From Enoplolaimus lenunculus (taxonomy: Eukaryota; Nematoda; Enoplea; Enoplida; Thoracostomopsidae), in assembly GCA_030248215.1 (NCBI GenBank), contig JASANG010003405.1:1-64000 (forward strand): a stretch of 64,000 nucleotides of DNA, in the 5' to 3' direction. Positions 34,533-44,963 of this stretch are shown here, in pieces. Both the position numbers and the translations under genes were made by a program. Under the pieces are notes generated by a model. It ran no database searches. It was not told where the DNA came from and saw only the letters and a list, made by a program, of their open reading frames with translations. Every line of letters starts with the position of its first letter. The stretch's first letter is position 1.

Positions 34533-35209
34533 CAGTTTCTGGCGGGTCTGTAAAAGAGCAGGCTTACATTCTAGACATTTTTTTGCTTAGGCTTAGGCTT
34601 AGGCTTCGGCTTAGGAATACGCTTTTGCAACGCTTAGGATTAGGCGTAGGCTTAGGCTTCGGCTTAGGAATACGCTTTTGCAACGCTTAGGCTTAGGCTT
34701 AGGCTTCGGCTTCGGCTTAGGAATACGCTATTGCAACGCATAGGCTTAGGCTTAGGCTTCGGCTTATACGCTTTTGCAACGCTTAGGCTTAGGCTTAGGC
34801 TTCGGCTTCGGCTTAGGAATACGCTATTGCAACGCATAGGCTTAGGCTTAGGCTTCGGCTTATACGCTTTTGCAACGCTTAGGCTTAGGCTTAGGCTTCG
34901 GCTTAGGAATACGCTTTTGCAACGCTTAGGCTTAGGCTTCGGCTTAGGAATACGCTTTTGCAACGCTTAGGCTTAGGCTTAGGCTTCGGCTTAGGAATAC
35001 GCTTTTGCAACGCTTAGGCTTAGGCTTAGCTTTAGGCTTAGGAATACGCTTTTGCAACGCTTAGGTTTAGGCTTAGGCTTAGGCTTAGGAATACGCTTTT
35101 GCAACGCTTAAGCTTAGGCTTAGGCTTCGGCATACGCCTCTGCAACGCGTTGCCTTAGGCTTAAGAATACGCTTAATCTACTGTTACGCCCCTGAAAGTA
35201 ACAATGGCC
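34533..35209 (+). mobile_element. Family A MITE hugely expanded by an internal minisatellite
   Basis: The left part (ACCAGTTTCTGGCGGGTCTG) and right end (CTGTTACGCCCCTGAAAG, then AACAATGGCC) are standard family A. The hexamer core has grown to about 590 bp, against about 60 bp in ordinary copies. The first 20 or so bases of the left inverted repeat are missing. Confidence 0.88.
34580..35170 (+). repeat. Higher-order minisatellite of CTTAGG, CTTCGG and GGAATACGCTTTTGCAACG
   Basis: Blocks of 2-5 CTTAGG or CTTCGG hexamers are separated by GAATACGCTTTTGCAACG. A unit of about 98 bp (two different blocks, one ending AATACGCTATTGCAACGC, the next TTATACGCTTTTGCAACG) is repeated exactly from about 34686 to 34880. 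Block lengths vary along the array. Both strands are partly open by virtue of the 6-bp period, but this has no coding meaning. Confidence 0.95.
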
Positions 35210-35527
35210 GATTGTGTTATAACCTTTTGAGGTCAAAACTTTTTTCTCGCTCGCTCGCATAAAAACGGTTTAAACAAGAGATAATCCGTTTGAAAATAAA
35301 ATTCAAAGTACATTCTCTTGTCGGTAACAGCAAAAGGTTTGTTTAGGAAAATAAATGACATCGGAACAGTAAGAAAAATTTAATAAAGATGAATTTTGTT
35401 CTACTAATTGTTGTTTTGAAATGTGAATTGCAAATGTTGAAACCATTGTTTTTAGCGTTCTACGGTGCATTTCTATTTAACGACTATTTCAAACTGCTAA
35501 AATTATTTAGCAGTGTTACCTTTATTT

Positions 35528-35718
35528 TCAGGGCCGGAGCAGGCACCCCCCATACCCTCCCCCCTTAGGGGCCCCCACCACTAAACGGGCCCCCACCCTA
35601 ACCGGTTGAAACAAAAACCAGTGAAGTTTTATAAAGCGTCTCTGGCTTCTCGCTCGCGAGTTTGGGAGCCCCCACTCTGAAATTGGGAACAGCCCCCACC
35701 ACTGTCGGCTCCGGCATT
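35528..35718. repeat. Family L GC-rich repeat
   Basis: Bounded by GGGCCGGAGC and GCTCCGGC. Contains ACCCTAACCGGTTGAAAC and TCTCGCTCGCGAGTTTGGG. The GC content contrasts sharply with the flanks. Confidence 0.65.
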
Positions 35719-35920
35719 GTATATTTTCCATGAGCGTCTACACGCGGACACTGAAATGTGGCCCTGGTATATTCGGCTCATGGTTCAATCAGTACCATAT
35801 TCAGAGTCGTAGATAATGTTTTTCCATTGCTTGGGTCATATTTAAAAGTTTGTTGCCAACTTAATTTGCACTGCTGCAATCCCATGTTTGAGGTGAACCG
35901 TACTTAAAGTTTACACTCTG

Positions 35921-36178
35921 TACTGTAGTGACCCGAATAAGAGGGGGGACTGATATTTATTTGGACTCTCTAGCGGGTACCCCCTGTTATTCGGTTACGG
36001 ACTGTCATTTGTTTTTAGGCCACTGTCCACCACCTTCTTCAATGATATATGTCCGGTACTGCAACTGTATATCCCTTGAATTAAACCTTTATTTGTCTTG
36101 CGTCAATAGCTTGGGCAATAATGCAAGGTTATACTTATGAATGCATTTTCAAAGCTTAACTACGCTTTAAAGTTTCTC
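35921..36178 (-). mobile_element. Family F MITE, one half
   Basis: Begins TACTGTAGTGACCCGAATAA (the best-preserved end in the window) and runs to CTACGCTTTAAAGTTTC, where the element breaks off. Confidence 0.8.
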
Positions 36179-36892
36179 GAAATTATCAAAAAAAAATTGG
36201 GCCAAGAACTCGCATTAAAATTGTAAAATTTCATAAACCCCTAAGTAAATCTGCTACTAAACTGAATTTCATTAACTGCTAAAAATTGCACCAGCTCAAA
36301 GCGGAATCATAGCCGCATCCCCTTTAATGCGGCAGGTGGGTGCAGACGTTTTTTCATGTGAATTAATCTTCATGAACGGGGTTTGTTAAAATATATCTTT
36401 GAACAAATTGTTGATATATATTCAGTTTGCGTTAAAACTTGACTTGAACTTAGAAAAATACATGATTTTTATCTCATAGTATTTCTATCAATATAATGGT
36501 TGTACGTCTGGTCTAAAATTTGTGGAAAATTTAAAATATATAAACGAATACTTGTACAAGTTCAGTATTTCTGTTGCCTAAGTACACAGAGGTAAAGCCG
36601 GTATTTTAGTACGAACGCCTACTAAAATCGGTCTTGAAAATGCCGCTGTTTTGGCATTTTTCATTAATCTTTAGTTTAACTTTAAACTGCGTCTTTTGTG
36701 CAATTTTCATCAAATGTTACACAAAATTTGTTTTTGCAATTATTAGTCCCTTCTCACATTGAGTTGCCTGTAGGCAACTCAGCGCAGTTTATATACGTTA
36801 AATAATGTAGATCGCACCGTGTTTAACAATTGCAACACGTATACATAGTACTAAATCACCACAAGACTTGAGAGCCCCCTCGGGCTGGAGCG
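36179..36892. other. No recognised gene
   Basis: AT-rich, with no MITE families and no supportable exon. Confidence 0.5.
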
Positions 36893-36962
36893 TCAAGCTC
36901 CTATAGCTGAGTGGTGATGGTATACGCCTCCTATTCCAGTCACTGGAGTTCGAATCCTAGCA
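36893..36962 (+). mobile_element. tRNA-like sequence, probable SINE head or tRNA relic
   Basis: TATAGCTGAGTGGTGATGG resembles an A box and D arm, and GGAGTTCGAATCCTAGC is a near-perfect B box and T arm. The acceptor stem does not close (GCTCCTA against CATAAATG), so it is not an intact tRNA. Confidence 0.6.
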
Positions 36963-37043
36963 TAAATGAGAAAGGGTTAAAGCGGCATTCAGCTGCTGTT
37001 AGTAGCTATAAATCTGCAAACTTTTTAGCGTTTAAAACTTTGC

Positions 37044-37407
37044 GCCCACGTATAGAACAGGGCCGGACCGTTTTCCGGCGGTGCTATAATAAAGTCTGTT
37101 TAAGCTGTTTCTAAATTTTTCAGAAAAGTGTTTTCTATGGCAAATCTGAAAAGTTTTGCTAATATTTAAGACAATTTTTCTAAAAATAACAGGAAAACGT
37201 TTATTTTCAGACTTTATTTCAGAACGTTTTTTGAAAACATTTCTGTTATAACAGAAATACTTTTCAGGTGCGCCTTGCTAAGCATATTTCGCGAATGTAA
37301 GAAATTTTTTCATAAATATCAGAAATATTATTTTGAGTGTACGATTAGGCTTAAGCTTAGGAATATGCTTATACTGTACTGTCCCGGCCTTGTCCTATAT
37401 ATAGGCC
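37044..37407 (-). mobile_element. Family C MITE interrupted by another insertion
   Basis: Left end CCCACGTATAGAACAGGGCC; right end TGTCCTATATATAGGCC. The hexamer core resumes at GATTAGGCTTAAGCTTAGG after an insertion of about 236 bp. Confidence 0.8.
37107..37342. mobile_element. Insertion within the family C copy
   Basis: Begins GTTTCTAAATTTTTCAGAAA and ends ATTATTTTGAGTGTAC. It is rich in short inverted repeats of the type CTGAAAA / TTTTCAG. It is not seen elsewhere in the window, and its family is unknown. Confidence 0.55.
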
Positions 37408-37709
37408 CATTGCGGGATCCGCTGATGCTTCCTTGTTCGTTGTTCGGATTGGTATAAATTTTGAGAAAACGAACATTACAATTTTAACTCAAAAACAATT
37501 TTTATCCGTCAATTTATTTTTCAAATTCATAAATCCATGGCAAACGCCAAAACATACGATATTAAACGTTCAAATTTTCCTCATAAATCAGTGTTAATCG
37601 CCTGATATTAAATATAAATATGCTTGACTGTTAAAATATATATTAGCACTTTTTAAGTATGGGATGTACACAACTTTGCGTTTCTACGAAGTTATGTTGA
37701 CGATTTAAC

Positions 37710-38108
37710 CAGGGTGAAAATGGATAGTAAAAAATTACGGAAACGGAAAGTGATTAAAATAACGGAAACGGAAAACGGATATTGAAGTATAAAACTCTCA
37801 AAAATGGTTTTTTACCAACATAATCGAGGCGTGATAAATTCAACGATCTTTCAAAAATTTCAAAGACAAAATGGCGGATGCATCGAAATTTTTGTAAATT
37901 TCGGATGAATTACGTAATTCTTATTTCATTTCAAACAATTGCAGCATATCTGTATAAACAGAAAAATTGCGAGATATATACGTGATTTATAAATCATTTT
38001 GAACGTAAAAAATAACATAATTTCCATCATTTCTATCACGCAAACGTAAACGGAAGCGGACACTGAGATTTTCAACGGAAACGGAAACGGATATTCGGTT
38101 ACACCCTG
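37710..38108. mobile_element. Family M hAT-type MITE with TSD
   Basis: Begins CAGGGTGAAAATGGATAG and ends ATTCGGTTACACCCTG. Flanked by CGATTTAAC (37701-37709) and CGATTAAC (38109-38116), an 8-bp duplication with one inserted T. The CAGGGTG terminus and 8-bp duplication agree with hAT. GGAAACGGAAACGG tracts lie inside each end. Confidence 0.85.
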
Positions 38109-38461
38109 CGATTAACAGATGAGCGGTAAATATCATTTCTATTTTCACAACGGAAATTTAAGCCTGATCCCGAAGTACATTTTGTCAAAATGAACACATG
38201 AATGAAATTAATAAGAGAAACATTAATTGATCCAGTGTTGACGGATGTTAGAATATCTCCTCGCGTTATAGTTAGGTTCATTGGAGAAAATATCGATATT
38301 AAAATATGTAGCGAACCAAAACCAATATAAAGCTCGAATATTTCCCTCGTAGGAAAGGTAAACATTCCTAAAAATATTTCATTTCAACCATTTTATCCCT
38401 GGTGGGTCTAAAATTGCAAATAGGCAACTATATCTTGAAATATGCGAACTATAAATCAAAC

Positions 38462-38675
38462 GGCCAATGTAAAGAACAGGAGCGGAACAGTATTATAAGC
38501 ATATTCTTAAGCCTAAGCCTAAGCCTACGCCTATGCCTAAGCGTAAGAATGAGCATATTTCTAAGCCTATGCCTAAGCCTAAGACTAAACCAAGCAAAAA
38601 AACTAGACTAAAGCTTAAGCTTACTCTATTGCACTCTCACAGAAAAACGTTCCGCCCATGATCTTTACATGGGTC
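38462..38675 (+). mobile_element. Family B MITE with two hexamer blocks
   Basis: Begins GGCCAATGTAAAGAACAGG and ends ATGATCTTTACATGGGTC. Flanks are AATCAAAC and AACCAAAT (6 of 8). The CCTAAGCCTAAGCC blocks are split by GTAAGAATGAGCATATTTC. Confidence 0.87.
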
Positions 38676-39822
38676 AACCAAATGATGATGGAATATACAT
38701 CCATAAAGAAAAGTTCTTGAGTCGCAAGCAAAACATTTTCGTCACTATTTCGAATAAACCTTTGACATTCTAAAGCCAAAACAATTTCTTTGCTGAGATT
38801 CGGTATTTGTTCACTAATTGTCATCCAAGTTGCACCGCTGATTAGGCAGGCACACACTAAACTGTCATAAGCTTTTCGATCACTGCAGGGGATGCTCTAT
38901 GAAAACATGACCCCGTTAGTCAAAAAAAACTTTTATTTGGAAATCAGAAAATTAACGCTTCGACGTATCAGTACGCTGAATGACGCCGAAAAGTGTTTGA
39001 ACAGCGGATAATAGCATAGCGGCACCGTTAGCCCGTCAAATTTGAATTAAGTGCAAACTTTTCTCGTCTGCTCGAGTCATAGTTTTGAATTAAAAAAAAT
39101 TACATTAAAATAAACCTTGAGTTATGACTCGTGTCACAAAATGTAAATTTAATATAGGATATAAAATCACAACAAATCCATTCCGAAGTCAAATACGATT
39201 GGTTAGGAGTATGTAATTCGAAGAACAACCCATAACCTGATTGGTTCAAAAAATGCAACTGGGGCGTAGCCGTATTTTTGATTTCAGGAACGTATCTGCT
39301 AAACTTAAAAGTTTTGCGTGTAATGAGCATAGCGAAAAACAAAAATTTCTTCGGCAAATTTCCATAAATCTAGCAGGTTATTCAAAACCTGTATGCCGGT
39401 TATTTTTTTCAATTTTTATAAATTTCCGTGAAAAGTACATTTGATCGACTCCCGTAGTATATGTGACTGCTATGTAATGACATAGCTAAGATTATATATA
39501 CATATTCAAATACAATCTCTTCAAATATACGAATATTTTACCGTCGAAAACACGTCATAGCAAACGAAATTTTTGCACCATATAAGGCGTACGGTCAACG
39601 CTAAAACCTGTAAAAGTGCCTGTGTTCTCCCGTTGTCCTAGCGATTTTGGGGTTCATAATGCCGTGCATTTCCCCATTGAATTTGACATTCGGACTTGAG
39701 TTTAACGTTGGCGTTAAGGTATATTTTATTTTGACGTAGAGTTTTCGTTGGGTTACTGTATAAACATCGTTTTAAATCGGCTGAAAACTCAATAGAAAAT
39801 GTTAAACAATGAACGCTTTAAA
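38676..39822. other. No recognised gene
   Basis: AT-rich. Two ATTGG boxes 42 bp apart lie at 39198 and 39240, echoing the CCAAT spacing at 27.2 kb. Short open stretches are unremarkable. Confidence 0.45.
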
Positions 39823-39907
39823 CACATTTTAGGTACTTTTTAAACACAAAATCCAGTTTACCAGCACATTTTAGCTACTTTTTTAAACACAAAATTCAGT
39901 TTACCAG
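39823..39907. repeat. Tandem duplication, two 42-43-bp units
   Basis: CACATTTTAGGTACTTTTTA...TTTACCAG is followed directly by CACATTTTAGCTACTTTTTT...TTTACCAG, with three differences. Confidence 0.9.
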
Positions 39908-40183
39908 TTAACGCATGGGACGTTTTTGTGCCAGGATCCGATCATGTGTATATCCCCGATATATATTTTGCCAGACAAGGAGAATATTATTTTGACAGAC
40001 TTTGCCAGATTCCAAAAGTGTTGCCTAAATCCGCATTGCAATGAACTTTCTTCGCGCTGAAGTTTTACATCCCTGTTATAAAACACCTATTGGCTAAGCT
40101 GGAGTATAACGGCACGCTTGAAATTTTGGTTAATAACAACTATAGAAGGCGACAGATTTGCCGTGTAACAACACTCTTCCAAT

Positions 40184-40358
40184 TAGTGGCGGATCCAGGA
40201 TCTCAAAATGGGGGGGGGGCAAAATTTCACAGGCAATAAACTTACTTTTGACTCACACACAACCCACGAACTATTGTCACAAAATTGCTATATATTTTTT
40301 GTCGAGATGCTGTTGGGGAGGGGCACGGCCGGGGTGGCCCCCCATGGATCCGGCATTG
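40184..40358 (-). mobile_element. Family G hAT-type MITE with exact 8-bp TSD
   Basis: Begins TAGTGGCGGATCCAGGATC and ends CATGGATCCGGCATTG. CTTCCAAT stands on both sides (40176-40183 and 40359-40366). Same family as 12731-12906, in the opposite orientation. Confidence 0.92.
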
Positions 40359-40639
40359 CTTCCAATATGTATTTAATATGGCAATCTGGTCAAATGGAAA
40401 CCTCGCAAAACATCGTCGTTAACTATAAATTGACCAACTCTTGATTTAACGGGTCATATTTGTCATTTTTTCGTCACAGTCGGTCTTGGTTAATGCGCAA
40501 ATGGTTTTTGATGTGCAACTGGCTTAATAGATTTCAAATCTGTTGTTTGTGCTGTGACAAGCGAGCGAGAAACGAACAGATCAGGGTATTAAAAAGTATA
40601 TGTGAAGTAAATTAACTCAGGACCATAGAAACAACCGCC

Positions 40640-40790
40640 AGCTCTATAGCCAAAGTTTGGGGGGCACTCAAACAACGGACCCCACCCTAACAAGATTTTA
40701 AACAGAAAATTTGAAAAATATTTCGATTATCGCAAGTGGCCCGCCGCACCCCGGAATGTTGTGAGGTTCACCCTGACCTGCTTGGGCACT
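40640..40790. repeat. Family L-like GC-rich repeat, diverged
   Basis: Shares AACGGACCCCACCCTAACAA and a later CACCCCGGAATG with family L, but the ends are unclear. Confidence 0.4.
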
Positions 40791-40961
40791 ACTCAGGATT
40801 ATATATCACGACCATTCGTTGCTTGACAGCAGTCTTTTCCGTTTTTAAGGAGATAATATTTTGCATAATAAACACATAAAATGTAAAAACTCTTTACGCA
40901 AAAACAAAGTTTATACAGTTCAAATTATGGGATCGGTCATGGGTGGACCCCTTTTCCTGTG

Positions 40962-41237
40962 AACTGTAAATTTTACTGAGTTGATTTGGACTCAAAATGA
41001 GTTGAATCATCCAGTCTGTGTTAGGACTATCAGAACTCAGAATTTTGAGTTGATTCCAATTTTCATTCTGAGTTAATCAACTCATCCAGAGTCCACTCAA
41101 CTCAGAGTGAGAGTCAACTCAACTCAGAGTGAGAATCAACTCAACTCAGAATGAGTTAACGTTCACTGAAATTACTTCAGAATTAACCAACTCGCTAGGT
41201 GAATTGATTAATCCACTCACATTGGAATTTACAGAGT
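40962..41237. mobile_element. Family D MITE
   Basis: Begins AACTGTAAATTTTACTGAG and ends CATTGGAATTTACAGAGTG. It includes a short internal direct duplication of GAGTCAACTCAACTCAGAGT. Confidence 0.85.
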
Positions 41238-41292
41238 GATATTTGCTATGGAGTAAAGATTGAACTTTGGACTAATTTTTTGCATAGGCTTA

Positions 41293-41428
41293 CACTGCAA
41301 AAATGGTCAATCAAATTGACTTTTCCGAAATACACTCTACGGGACTACGCAAACTGAGTCAAATTTGACTCCGCCAGAATCAAACGTGCGACTCAATGAG
41401 TCGAATTTGACTTTGGTAGGTGGGGCAA
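41293..41428. mobile_element. Family E MITE, truncated, inserted next to a hexamer-element fragment
   Basis: Begins CACTGCAAAAATGGTCAAT and loses similarity after GACTTTGGTAGG. Immediately upstream, GGACTAATTTTTTGCATAGG is a fragment of family B/C core, so E appears to have landed in it. Confidence 0.75.
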
Positions 41429-41626
41429 AATGTTCAAACCACTGAGACTCTCACGGGCTCTGAGTAGAGGCGTCGCATTAGTGAATAATCGTTGACGATT
41501 AACCAGTAACAACCAAAATTCAAGTTTTTCGAAGCCAGCCACTAAAATTAAAATTTTTATGTTTGACGACGTCCACATCCATCAAACGAAACTACGGAAA
41601 GCTTTTCCGTTTGGATGAAAAAAAGT

Positions 41627-41816
41627 GGCCGATGTATAGAACAGTGCCGGAACAGTAATATAAGCATACTCCTAAGCCTAAGCTTAAGCCTTAGTGTAAT
41701 GATGAGTTTATTCCTAAGCTTAAGCCTAAGCCTAAGCAAAAAATTAGTCTAAAGCTTAAACTGACTCTATTACAGCCCCTCCAGAAAACAATACGGCCCT
41801 GTTCTATACATGGGCC
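41627..41816 (+). mobile_element. Family C MITE
   Basis: Begins GGCCGATGTATAGAACAGTG and ends CCTGTTCTATACATGGGCC. Two CCTAAGC blocks are separated by GTAATGATGAGTTTATTCC. Confidence 0.85.
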
Positions 41817-42249
41817 CCTTTTGTTAATGGTTTTACGTGTCATTTTTGCAGATTTCAAAGTTTTGGCATAACAGCATCAATAATCTATTGTTATTGCTTG
41901 TAATATATATATTTTGCAGACATTGTAACATTAATTATATACACTTCATGAGTACGGAAATCAGCAGCGATGGTGGTCTCCGATGAATACATGAAAGCCA
42001 AGGTCATTTTAGTGTTTCGTTGAATTTTTTGCAATTTATACTGTAAATTCTAATACGTTGTCAAATCAATGCAGCTATAAGTTAACGAGTTACACGTTCT
42101 CAGTTGAAATCAACTCTTTGAAATTGACAGTTGAAGCATGTGAGAAATGCTTGCTTTATGTTCGTATGCAATATAGTGCAGTGCATTGTATGTACGCTAC
42201 CCGGCAACATACGGTTGACATATGAATGTAATCGACGATAAAAACAGTC

Positions 42250-42330
42250 GGAGTGGCGGACTGTCTGGCCCAGTGAGAGAGCGTTTGCCAAAGCATCCGT
42301 CGGTCGCTAGTTCGAAACCATCCGTAACCT
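42250..42330 (+). mobile_element. tRNA-like sequence, probable SINE head
   Basis: TCTGGCCCAGTGAGAGAGCG resembles an A box and D arm, and CGCTAGTTCGAAACCATCCG resembles a B box and T arm at the right distance. Non-tRNA sequence continues on both sides, and the acceptor stem does not form. Confidence 0.55.
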
Positions 42331-42790
42331 GCTTTGCCTGCGGTTTTAGTTAAAACGGTCTGAAGGCCCGGTTCCTACATTGACTGAAAGGCAAAACCAA
42401 GGGTGGATGATACACTTGAACAAGAATATGCAACTGAGTGATGCCATACACCGTAAAAACGCGTTTGACGCTCGGATTCTGCTCGCACTCCAATCTATTT
42501 TATAGGGAGTATAAATTTGACGTCAACGGTAAAACTATCGTACGATCTTGTGGAAATGAACAAGTTTCGCTAATCTTAATAAGCTACGGGCGTTTCGGAA
42601 TGATTAGGAATCAACTGAAAGTGTGACAAGGGATGGACCCCCGACAAAAATGAGGGGGTATGATAATGCAACACACCCTGCTACATTTTACTCGTCGTTA
42701 AAATTGCAAAGTTGCATATATACTCTAATCTTTGAAATCATCCACTTTTATTGTCAGTGTGTTTTTTACTCAGACTCCTTTAAACAATTC

Positions 42791-42980
42791 GACCAAAGTT
42801 ACTTTTAGGGGCGTAACAGTAGATCAAGCGTTTGCGCAAGCCTAAGCTTAAGCGTTGCAAAAATGTGTTCCTAAACCTAAGCCTAAGCCTAAGTCTAACC
42901 AAAAAATGTACCCTAGAATCTAAACCTGCTCATTTATAGACCCACCAGAAACCTGGACGCGCCTTAAAGTAACATGGGCG
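42791..42980 (-). mobile_element. Family A MITE with near-exact TSD
   Basis: Left part AAAGTTACTTTTAGGGGCG; right end CTTAAAGTAACATGGGCG. Flanks are AACAATTC (42783-42790) and AACAATTG (42981-42988), 7 of 8. The first bases of the left inverted repeat are altered. Confidence 0.87.
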
Positions 42981-43311
42981 AACAATTGTATCAGTTCAAT
43001 TTCTTCCCCTAAGATATCAATTGAAAGTTTCCCCGTGTTGAAAAATGGCCAAGGCATGCAATGAACCAAGCCGAAATATTTTTATGGCAATGACAGGTAA
43101 ATAACTACGACTTCACGCTTAATATTTGAATGTGGAAAATATGTTTAATTATTAATGCTATAAAAGTTTTAGTTACGGATCCACGGAGGGTTTTAAAATG
43201 GATTTTGTCACAAAACTGGACCCTATGGTGCACGCTGAGCACGAGTGTTTTTACCCAGTGTTCAATTAGCGCGCTAGATCTGCCTTTAGTCTGAAGAACT
43301 ATCGATTAGTG

Positions 43312-43519
43312 GGCCAATGTATAGAACAGGGCCGGAACAGGATTATAAGCATATTCTTAAGCCTAAACCTGAGCATAAGCCTACGCCTAAGCGTAAGAAT
43401 GAGTTTATTCTTAAGCCTAAGCCTAAGCCTAAGCCAAGCAAAAAAGTTAGTCTAAAGCTTAAGCTTAGTCTTTTCTAGTCCAACAGAAAAACGTTCCACC
43501 CCTGATCTTTGCATGGGCC
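43312..43519 (+). mobile_element. Hybrid family C/B MITE with exact 8-bp TSD
   Basis: The left end GGCCAATGTATAGAACAGGG is of C type, and the right end CCTGATCTTTGCATGGGCC is of B type. GATTAGTG flanks both sides exactly (43304-43311 and 43520-43527). Because one duplication encloses both ends, the hybrid moved as a unit. Confidence 0.93.
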
Positions 43520-43574
43520 GATTAGTGTAAGAAAAAATGATTTAGAAAGCTTAACGTTAAAAGGATTTCACTTT

Positions 43575-44294
43575 GCGATGCATGTCGAGCGGTCATTACT
43601 TTAGGCTTTGGGCTTAACCTTAAATTAACTATCACTGTAAATTCTAATTAGTTAATTAATCAACTGAGACACGGAAAGTTATTTCTGAGTTAATAACAGT
43701 ATACTTTAACTCACTGTGAGTTAAAGAATACTGTTATTAACTCAAATAGAATACTTTCCGTGTATAATTATTACTAATTAGAATTTACAGTGATAGTTAA
43801 TTTAAGGTAAGCCAAGCCCTACAGTAATGACCGCTCGACATGCATCGCAAGGAGCGGTCATTACTGTAGGCTTTGGGCTTAACCTTAAATTAACTATCAC
43901 TGTAAATTCTAATTAGTTAATTAATCAACTGAGACACGGAAAGTTATTTCTGAGTTAATAACAGTATACTTTAACTCACTGTGAGTTAAAGTATACTGTT
44001 ATTAACTCAGAAATAACTTTCCGTGTCTCAGTTGATTAATTAACTAATTAGAATTTACAGTGATAGTTAATTAATCAACTCAGACACGGAAAGTGATTTC
44101 TGAGTTAATAACAGTATACTTTAACTCACTGTGAGTGGAGTTGATTCTCACTGTGAGTTGACTCCAAGGTAGTTGATTAGTAAAATCATAATGAGTGCAA
44201 TCAGCATCACAATTGTGAGTTCTGATAGTCCTAACTCAGACGACTGAGTTATACAACTCATTCTCAGTTAAAATCAACTTAGTCAAATTTACAG
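43575..44294. mobile_element. Compound family D array of nested palindromes
   Basis: A first imperfect palindrome (43575-43848, outer ends GCGATGCATGTCGAGCGG) is followed directly by a second copy of the same flank plus element, whose inner part is a perfect palindrome (43889-44071). A third, partial D element then runs to CAAATTTACAG at 44294. The unit includes the non-D flank TAGGCTTTGGGCTTAACC, so flank and element were copied together. Confidence 0.85.
43889..44071. repeat. Perfect 183-bp palindrome
   Basis: Two 91-nt arms, identical as reverse complements with no mismatch that I can find, around a single T at 43980. The outer ends read ATTAACTATCACTGTAAATT and its complement; the centre is AACTCACTGTGAGTT. 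Confidence 0.93.
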
Positions 44295-44781
44295 TTTGTG
44301 TTGGACATTGGCAACTGATTACTTGACTAAAAGTTGTTGTTCGAATTAATTGCTTTATGTCTTGCTTTTTACATGTATTTGTTTCTATTTTAATATTTAT
44401 GGTCGTTTTTATTTATTGGTTTTCTAGTTTATATTAATATTCTTGGTATGAAACCAAAATGACGTCTCTGAGCGTTCTCAATCACCGTGCTTGTTGTGTA
44501 GTGGTAGCAAGCATGGATCCACTGCAACGAGGCATGAGCTTGAGCGGATCGAACGACGAAAGTCCGCATAGGCATAGGCTAACAAAACAGTGAAAAACTA
44601 CTAAGCATAATATTTTGCACTAAAATTGCGTTTAGCTTCTCGCTCGCGAGTTTTATTCAGTATTACAGTCCTCGTGCTTGCATAAATTGCCGTCAAAATA
44701 TTTGAAGACACAAACAGGAGCTGTTAACAGGAGGGACATGTCGATGTACAGTGGAACACGAAAAATAGTTTCACTAATATT

Positions 44782-44963
44782 GGCTCATGATACTTTAAGG
44801 GGCGTCCAGGTTTCTGGTGGGTCTATAAAAGAGTACGTTTAGATTCTAGATTATATGTTTTTGCTTAGGCGTAGGTTTAGGAGGCTTAGGAAGACATTTT
44901 TGCAAGGCTTAGGCCTAGGAATACGCTTAATTTGCTGTTACGACCCTTAAAGTAACATTGGCC
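44782..44963 (+). mobile_element. Family A MITE
   Basis: Begins GGCTCATGATACTTTAAGGG and ends CCTTAAAGTAACATTGGCC. The core has few hexamers. No clear target duplication. Confidence 0.82.

Noticed and set aside
34664-34963. 99-codon open stretch with Lys-Pro and Ser-Arg repeats
   Set aside because: It is produced by the 6-bp periodic minisatellite on either strand and has no independent coding evidence.
34580-35170. CRISPR-like array or telomeric repeat
   Set aside because: The repeats have no unique spacers, and the array is the core of a family A MITE with both flanks recognisable. TTAGGC is the nematode telomere unit, but here it is interspersed with spacers and internal to a chromosome segment.
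44487-44570. Fourth tRNA-like sequence (TGTGTAGTGGTAGCAAGC)
   Set aside because: An A-box-like motif is present but no convincing B box follows at the right distance.
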